Assembly (NCBI GenBank): GCA_963580455.1
Contig: OY756968.1
Location: 20,553,996 to 20,617,995 of the forward strand
Source: Euonymus europaeus
Lineage: Eukaryota; Streptophyta; Magnoliopsida; Celastrales; Celastraceae
Length of the DNA: 64,000 bases
Direction of reading: 5' to 3'
The notes under the pieces are model-generated. The model ran no database searches. It saw only the letters and a program-made list of their open reading frames with translations, and was not told where the DNA came from. Shown one piece after another: positions 59,401 to 64,000 of this stretch. The stretch's first letter is position 1. Each line of letters opens with the position of its first letter. The position numbers and the translations under genes are program-made.

Positions 59401-61254
59401 GTTGTATACTCTTTCTAAAGACACTACTGTAAGTGAGTAGTGAGTGAGGGTTAGTATGCAATCCTTTATTTAACCAGATGGATCTTTGTAAAAAAAATAA
59501 ATTTGAAAGGTGTAAGCCCGTGCCCTTTACTTGATTACATCAATTACTTATAAACTCACATATATTTTGTTTTCAATTTTAAATATTGGATGATAGAATA
59601 TATTATATACCCCAACTTGATAATTAAAACAGATTATGATACTTTTCACGTAGTTAAAAGATCATTGGTGCTGCTGTAGTTTATTGGATGCAAGAATGTA
59701 TTTAGGCTCACTATATTGCCATAAATTTTACACACATATTTCTGCTTTCTTTCTTTGGGCTTTTAAGCAAAAATATTTGTATGCCCAAGTATCATTCCTG
59801 ATCTGACATTTGATGTGATGAAAATAGATACTGTGGCCGGATGGGATTTTCATAACCAAGCATCCAAAGCGACGACCGCCACAAAACTCACCTCAGAATT
59901 CACCTCATGGTGGGCAACCAACAGAAATGTCATCACCTAGATTGAGCGAAGAACAGCAACGGGAAGCAGATCGCCGTGCAAAGTTTGTGTATGAACTGAT
60001 TATTGGTAAATACCATTCCTCTCTACTCATCCTAGTACATGTTTATTATTTCCATTGCACAGCATCCTAAGTTTTTAAAAAAGATTGTGGCCGGTTTTGG
60101 AAATGCTAACGAGTGCTATTACTGCATTGCAGACAATGCACCAGCTGCCGTTGTTGGTTTAGTCGGTCGTAAGGAGTATGAACAATGTGCGAAGGATCTA
60201 TATTTCTTTCTGCAGGTAACTTTTTAGTTTAGGGCCTGAATTGATATCTTCGTCATATGGTATGACTTCCAAGGCTAAAAGGCGTGATGATGGGTGGCCT
60301 TATTCTGGAATTTCATTCGCACTAGGCCCGCCTATATCTCCATTTTAAATGGGCGAACATGTGGTCTAGTGGTAGAGTACTAGAGTTGCAGAAGTGCAAT
60401 CGGGAAGTCATAAATTCAATTCCTGGAAATAGCCTCTCTACATATTATGTGGGGGTAAGGCTATGCTTTTGTCTTGTCAATCCTCAACCCTGTCCACTAT
60501 GGGAGCCTTGAGAACCTGAGTTGTTTACCTTTTTTTATAGGACGTGCTATATAACTTACCTGTGAATATGCATGCATTCTTTTTGTTTTTATTGATTGGA
60601 TGAATTTCTGCCCTTTCCCTTTTCCCCCTTTTGTGCGCATCTAACGGCTCCGGGTTCAGGAACCTTAAGAGTTGTGTCATGCTTGCGTGCCATTCATATG
60701 GCATTATGGGGTTGACCAAACTCATCTTACTGTGTGTTTGAAGTACTTGAGCTGGCCATTCATATGTCACTGTGCTATCATCTTTTTGGTGCTTCTCTCG
60801 CATTGTCATTCCAAATGATAAGGTGCTCCCTCTTTTTCTTTCATGTTTTGCTGCTTGTACCATCACAATGAGTAAGAAGTGCATTTCTTTGTTCTGGCAA
60901 GTATTACATATAAAATATTTAAGGAAATAAAACGAGGACCAATAGGATGGCTAGGTGCTGAGAGAATCCAGTTTCATATTGGGTAAGGGAAGTTTTTGGT
61001 GTTTACCTGTTGTAAGGAGATTTTACTACTGTTTAGTTCAGAAATGTGAGCCCTTTTTATCACTTTTACACACCGTTTTGGACATTGTTAACAGTCGTAA
61101 TGGCTCTCTTCTTGTGCAGTCCTCAGTTTGTCTGAAGCAACTTGCTTTTGACCTTCTTGAGCTGCTGCTTTTGTCAGCTTTTCCGGAAATGGATTATGTC
61201 TTTAAGCAGCTGCATGAAGAAAAGCATAGATTTGGTGAATTTAGACCAAACTGA
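50451..61254 (+). CDS. PXA-PX-nexin-C domain protein (sorting-nexin-like)
   Basis: Fifteen exons keep one frame: 50451-50556, 52858-53251, 53355-53532, 53663-53802, 53882-55004, 55115-55215, 55309-55453, 57663-57731, 57861-57906, 58003-58370, 58551-58630, 58768-58903, 59828-60005, 60133-60215, 61120-61254; 1093 aa. Two hydrophobic segments near the N-terminus (about 20-34 and 42-58) suggest a membrane hairpin. A PXA domain follows (about 95-285), then a long polar region (285-640), a PX domain (about 640-755, with [15 protein letters not shown] and LPPKHF, the phosphoinositide-binding elements), another linker, and a nexin C-terminal domain (about 890-1040). This order matches the plant PXA/PX/nexin-C family (SNX13/19/25-like). 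The likely role is membrane traffic or contact on endosome/ER membranes. Intron 3 has a GC donor (AAG|GCATTT at 53533), the only non-GT donor. Large introns hold a hAT MITE and SINEs. Confidence 0.95.
50956..51515. mobile_element. hAT-type MITE, 560 bp, in intron 1 of the PX gene
   Basis: Inverted ends TAGGGGTGTAAAC at both sides, flanked by the exact 8-bp duplication ATTGGGCG (50948-50955 and 51516-51523). Both end regions are rich in GAGC/GCTC phrases (GAGCTCGAGC). No coding capacity. Confidence 0.95.
55770..55870 (-). mobile_element. Au-type SINE fragment in intron 7
   Basis: On the minus strand, a B-box-like GTCATGGGCTCAAATCATGG is followed by AGCGGGTTAAGACTG and TCTACCC, the order seen in plant Au SINEs. 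The ends are degraded. Confidence 0.6.
56090..57200. other. Repeat-like insert in intron 7 of the PX gene
   Basis: This intron is 2.2 kb, and its middle (about 56240-57000) is richer in G+C than the surrounding intron. It includes a duplicated phrase (AGTACTCTTGCTCTTAG against AGTATTCTTGCTCCAATTAG) and a TATA-like 'agtataaataag'. An LTR fragment is possible. No ends were found and no gene is recognised. Confidence 0.3.
60350..60540 (+). mobile_element. Au-type SINE in intron 14 of the PX gene
   Basis: A tRNA-derived head (TGTGGTCTAGTGGTAGAG, A box) and B-box-like AAATTCAATTCCTGG are followed by AATAGCCTCTC, GGGGGTAAGGCT and the tail GGGAGCCTTGAGAAC with a final T-run, the layout of plant Au SINEs. 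It is not a tRNA gene: the arms do not fold. Confidence 0.75.
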
Positions 61255-61500
61255 TGAATCTCGTCTCCAAAAGCCAATTTTGGAATCAAAGACTGTCTGG
61301 CATTTTTTTAATCCTCAGGTACATAGCATGTTCTCCTTGTTGCTTTGATGTTTAGAAGCTGAATGGCTCTCATTCGTTTTAGAATTAAAATTTGAACTTG
61401 GATGGTTGACACAATACTTTTTGAGTCTGTAATCAGCTCTTGCGTCGGCAGTTGAGGAAAATGTATGTAACTATGAGATTAATGGAAATATATATAATAA

Positions 61501-61526
61501 CTAGCAAAAACCCGCGCTCTGCTGCG
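61501..61526 (-). mobile_element. Helitron-like 3' terminus
   Basis: On the minus strand the sequence reads CCCGC-AGCAGAGC-GCGGG, then TTTTTG, then CTAG followed by T. A short GC hairpin a few bases before CTAG next to T is the signature of a Helitron 3' end. The element would extend to the right, but I could not find a TC 5' end inside the window. It lies about 250 bp past the PX gene stop codon. Confidence 0.6.
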
Positions 61527-63891
61527 GGCTCCTCTTGCTCTGCTGAGTTGAGTGCAGTAAGTAGCTTCCAGATGAAAAATGAATGATAAAACAGAGACTA
61601 ATCATTAGCTTTCCTGAGAAATAAAAAAATAATCCGAGTATTGGGTCTCTAACATCTCCAACTCTTTTTTGCAAGTTCTCTCATATCCCATCATGAACAT
61701 AACATGAATTCCCCACAGCGGCATATGCTTGAGTAGCTCACCGATTTCTCTTCCACACAATTCACCAACAGCATGACTAAGCCAAATCAACTAAGAATTA
61801 TGTATGGTCGTTTAAAGCCACTGACAAACAATTGATAACTGATCATTCATATCAATTAAGTAAAACTGTACTGACAAAATCAACACAAAATTGTCTATCA
61901 ATTGGTGATTACAAAGGCAGTCAACTGGCGCCTTCAACCACAAAAATCTTTCAAAAATCACACAATGCACAGACATATAAAACAATGAATACCTTGGGAA
62001 ATTGTTGTAGTAGCAGACGTTGGTGTCAGTTGAATTACACCTTCAACAATTCAAAGCCTTTTCCTTTTGAGGCCTTGCTTTTCTCTCTCCACAACTATTA
62101 AAAAATGTTAAGATTTAATCCTTAATTGTATTAGTAAATGAGGTTTTGCTCCTTTTTATTGAATGGGTTAGTGGAATGAATAAAACGTTCGAGGCCCTCA
62201 AAATTAATATAAGCAAGCGGCATCCACCATGATAATGCCTGATTAGATTCCATTAATCTCTTGGTACCAAGTTGAGAGACAACTAAACAACATCATTCTA
62301 GATGGATGACACCAATGTTTCTAATATGCCACTAAGTATAGCAACTAAGGAATATACCATGGTGTGTGAAAACACAATATGTTGACATCTCATATCAGCC
62401 CCAAGTGATATTGTATCACCACTGTACATTTTATCAGTGCATCTCTATATATTGTCAAGTGAACCACCATACACCTTGATCCTTTCATTTTATCATTCCC
62501 ACCAGCATTATCCCTGTTGGAAAAATCATGAAACAATCCACCCAATGGTATAGTTAGTGTAGCATATAGCATATAAATGTAGTCGCAATAGTCGGTGTTG
62601 GGGACTGGCAGTAAAAAATGTTTCATTAAAGGAAGATTTTTCTCAATTTTAAGATGAAATGAAAGGGAAAATTAGGAATTTTAAAATAGCAGTAAAACAT
62701 ATCTTGGTTGTGAGGAGAAAGTTGAATTGGGCACCATGGGTAGTTGCAACTGAGAGCATCTTTGCAAGCTCAACAGAATCCACAACTGCTGCTTTTTTAG
62801 TACTCTTGTCATTGATCCTAAAATTTGGGTCAAGCATGATCATCATCATCCAATTCAAAAACCCTAAAACATGTGCAAGAACCAAAAAAAATCATGCGTA
62901 ATTATAGATGGGCATAGTTATCCTACAAGCAAGGCACGTGAAAAATCTTCATTTCAGCATCTCGATAAGTCTCACAGTTCAACCATAGGAGAGCATAAGC
63001 ACTGGAAAAAGAGGAATTAGCATGATCAGAATATGTCAATGGTAATTTCAAAATGTAACACATACAAAATATGTGACTATATTCTGCCATGTTGAACAGA
63101 AATTGCAAAACAACCCTAACATACAACTAACCTTGGGTACTGCTATAGACGGAAGATAAAGCTACTACTCTAGCCATTAAATGTGGTGCCTAGCCCTCCA
63201 AGAAGCTTACTTGTTTTTTAATCACTTCCCTTCAAACAACCTCCATGTTTTGAACCTCTAAGTGAGAAAAAGTGAGTAAAACACACAGTCATCGTAACAA
63301 TTAGAAAGAGAGCTACCTTTGTTTAGAAGCAACATTTTCTATATTTTGTAACTGTGTATCAATGTCAGAAGCAACATTTACGAATTTAGAAAGAAAGAGA
63401 GGGACAGACCCCCGTCTTTGCCGATGTCCTAGTAAAAATCGTGACTCTTGCTCCTCTCATGTAAAGTCCAGTAGACTAATCAAATTTAATCATCAAGTAG
63501 AAACTATGTATCAAATATACCAAGAAATTGACAAAAATCATTCAAATCACTCACTGTGACAGCCATATAGAATTATATCTAAGATAAAAGAAAGATTAGA
63601 CACACTAAACATTTCCTATAACTATTGCCTAGTTTCTTACATATATACCTTATCCAATCATGTTGCTCCCTGCTTGGTCCATTATGGATGGTTTCGATGT
63701 CATTGTGGCGTAAAACTTGAGATGAAGGGATGCGTAACTTTCAAATAATTGTGTTAGTTGAGTGTAAACAAATTGTTCTGCAATACACACCATGCGGAAA
63801 ATGAATTAGTTAATTAGTAAAATTACTTCATAACTTGAGATGAGTCGATAAATAATGATAAGTTCAAAGATAAAAGCCACCTACTTGAATA
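61527..63891. other. Unassigned region, possibly Helitron interior
   Basis: Several short ORFs occur on both strands, but none is recognised. A minus-strand stretch at 61790-61605 (HAVGELCGREIGELLKHMPL) looks protein-like but matches nothing I know. If the Helitron call at 61501 is right, this may be captured host sequence. Confidence 0.35.
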
Positions 63892-64000
63892 TGTCCAGCG
63901 CTTCCAAAATGTAAGTGTACACATTACCACAAGGATTTCCAGAGTTGATGATAACCATGGAAACTGTGTTCTCATTGGCAAGACCCTCACCAGGTTCAAG
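63892..64000 (-). pseudogene. Tyrosine-aminotransferase-like fragment at the window edge
   Basis: Reading in from the right edge on the minus strand gives LANENTVSMVIINSGNPCGN, then VYTY, which matches the PLP-aminotransferase block NPGNPCGNV of tyrosine aminotransferases, with the conserved proline changed to serine. After VYTY the match ends and a TAG follows 9 codons later. The rest lies outside the window. It may be an exon end of a real gene, a decayed copy, or a fragment captured by the Helitron ending at 61501. Confidence 0.5.

Noticed and set aside
60356..60430. Possible tRNA gene (TGGTCTAGTGGTAGAG)
   Set aside because: Only A- and B-box likeness is present; the cloverleaf arms do not pair and the rest matches a SINE body.

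Overview
This window looks like nuclear DNA of a flowering plant, most likely a dicot. It is AT-rich, has spliced genes with GT-AG introns, and is crowded with plant-type transposable elements. I cannot name the species. Two host genes read cleanly through every exon: a Rab7-type small GTPase of the RABG3 class (5727-9194, +, seven exons, 206 aa) and a PXA-PX-nexin-C sorting-nexin-like membrane protein (50451-61254, +, fifteen exons, 1093 aa). Because both keep frame throughout, the frameshifts seen elsewhere are more likely real lesions than poor sequence.

Layout. 1-2060: a small minus-strand gene broken by frameshifts. 2963-5403 and 10493-12948: two copies of an unclassified ~2.45 kb repeat-rich element in opposite orientation, bracketing the RABG3 gene. 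About 13100-28330: an old Ty3/gypsy element of Tat type, full of stops and cut off in reverse transcriptase, whose gag was split by a young 11.5 kb Athila-like element (13837-25343; LTRs differ by one substitution and one T; target duplication ATAAT). The young element carries a tRNA-Asp primer site, a leader with an array of small hairpins, gag-protease, RT-RNaseH-integrase and an extra third ORF preceded by a splice-acceptor-like site.

30262-35454: a minus-strand PERK-type receptor kinase pseudogene lacking the glycine loop and the ATP-binding lysine. 36890-37930: hAT transposase remnant. 38134-42511: a PIF/Harbinger element with both ORFs, silenced largely by TGA stops. 44930-46080: Helitron helicase remnant. 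46901-47717: Mutator-like element. 47814-50131: non-autonomous hAT element with another foldback element nested inside. The sorting-nexin gene then occupies 50.4-61.3 kb, with a hAT MITE in intron 1 and Au-type SINEs in introns 7 and 14. At 61501 there is a Helitron-like 3' end, and a piece of a tyrosine-aminotransferase-like gene runs off the right edge on the minus strand.

Functionally, RABG3 (late endosome/vacuole traffic) and the PX protein (phosphoinositide-binding membrane traffic) act in related pathways, but they lie 41 kb apart and nothing in the sequence shows they are linked. The rest is a record of transposition, nesting and decay. The most unusual structures are the hairpin array in the Athila-like leader, the inverted element pair around RABG3, and the Harbinger element whose transposase is open in one frame except for four TGA codons.
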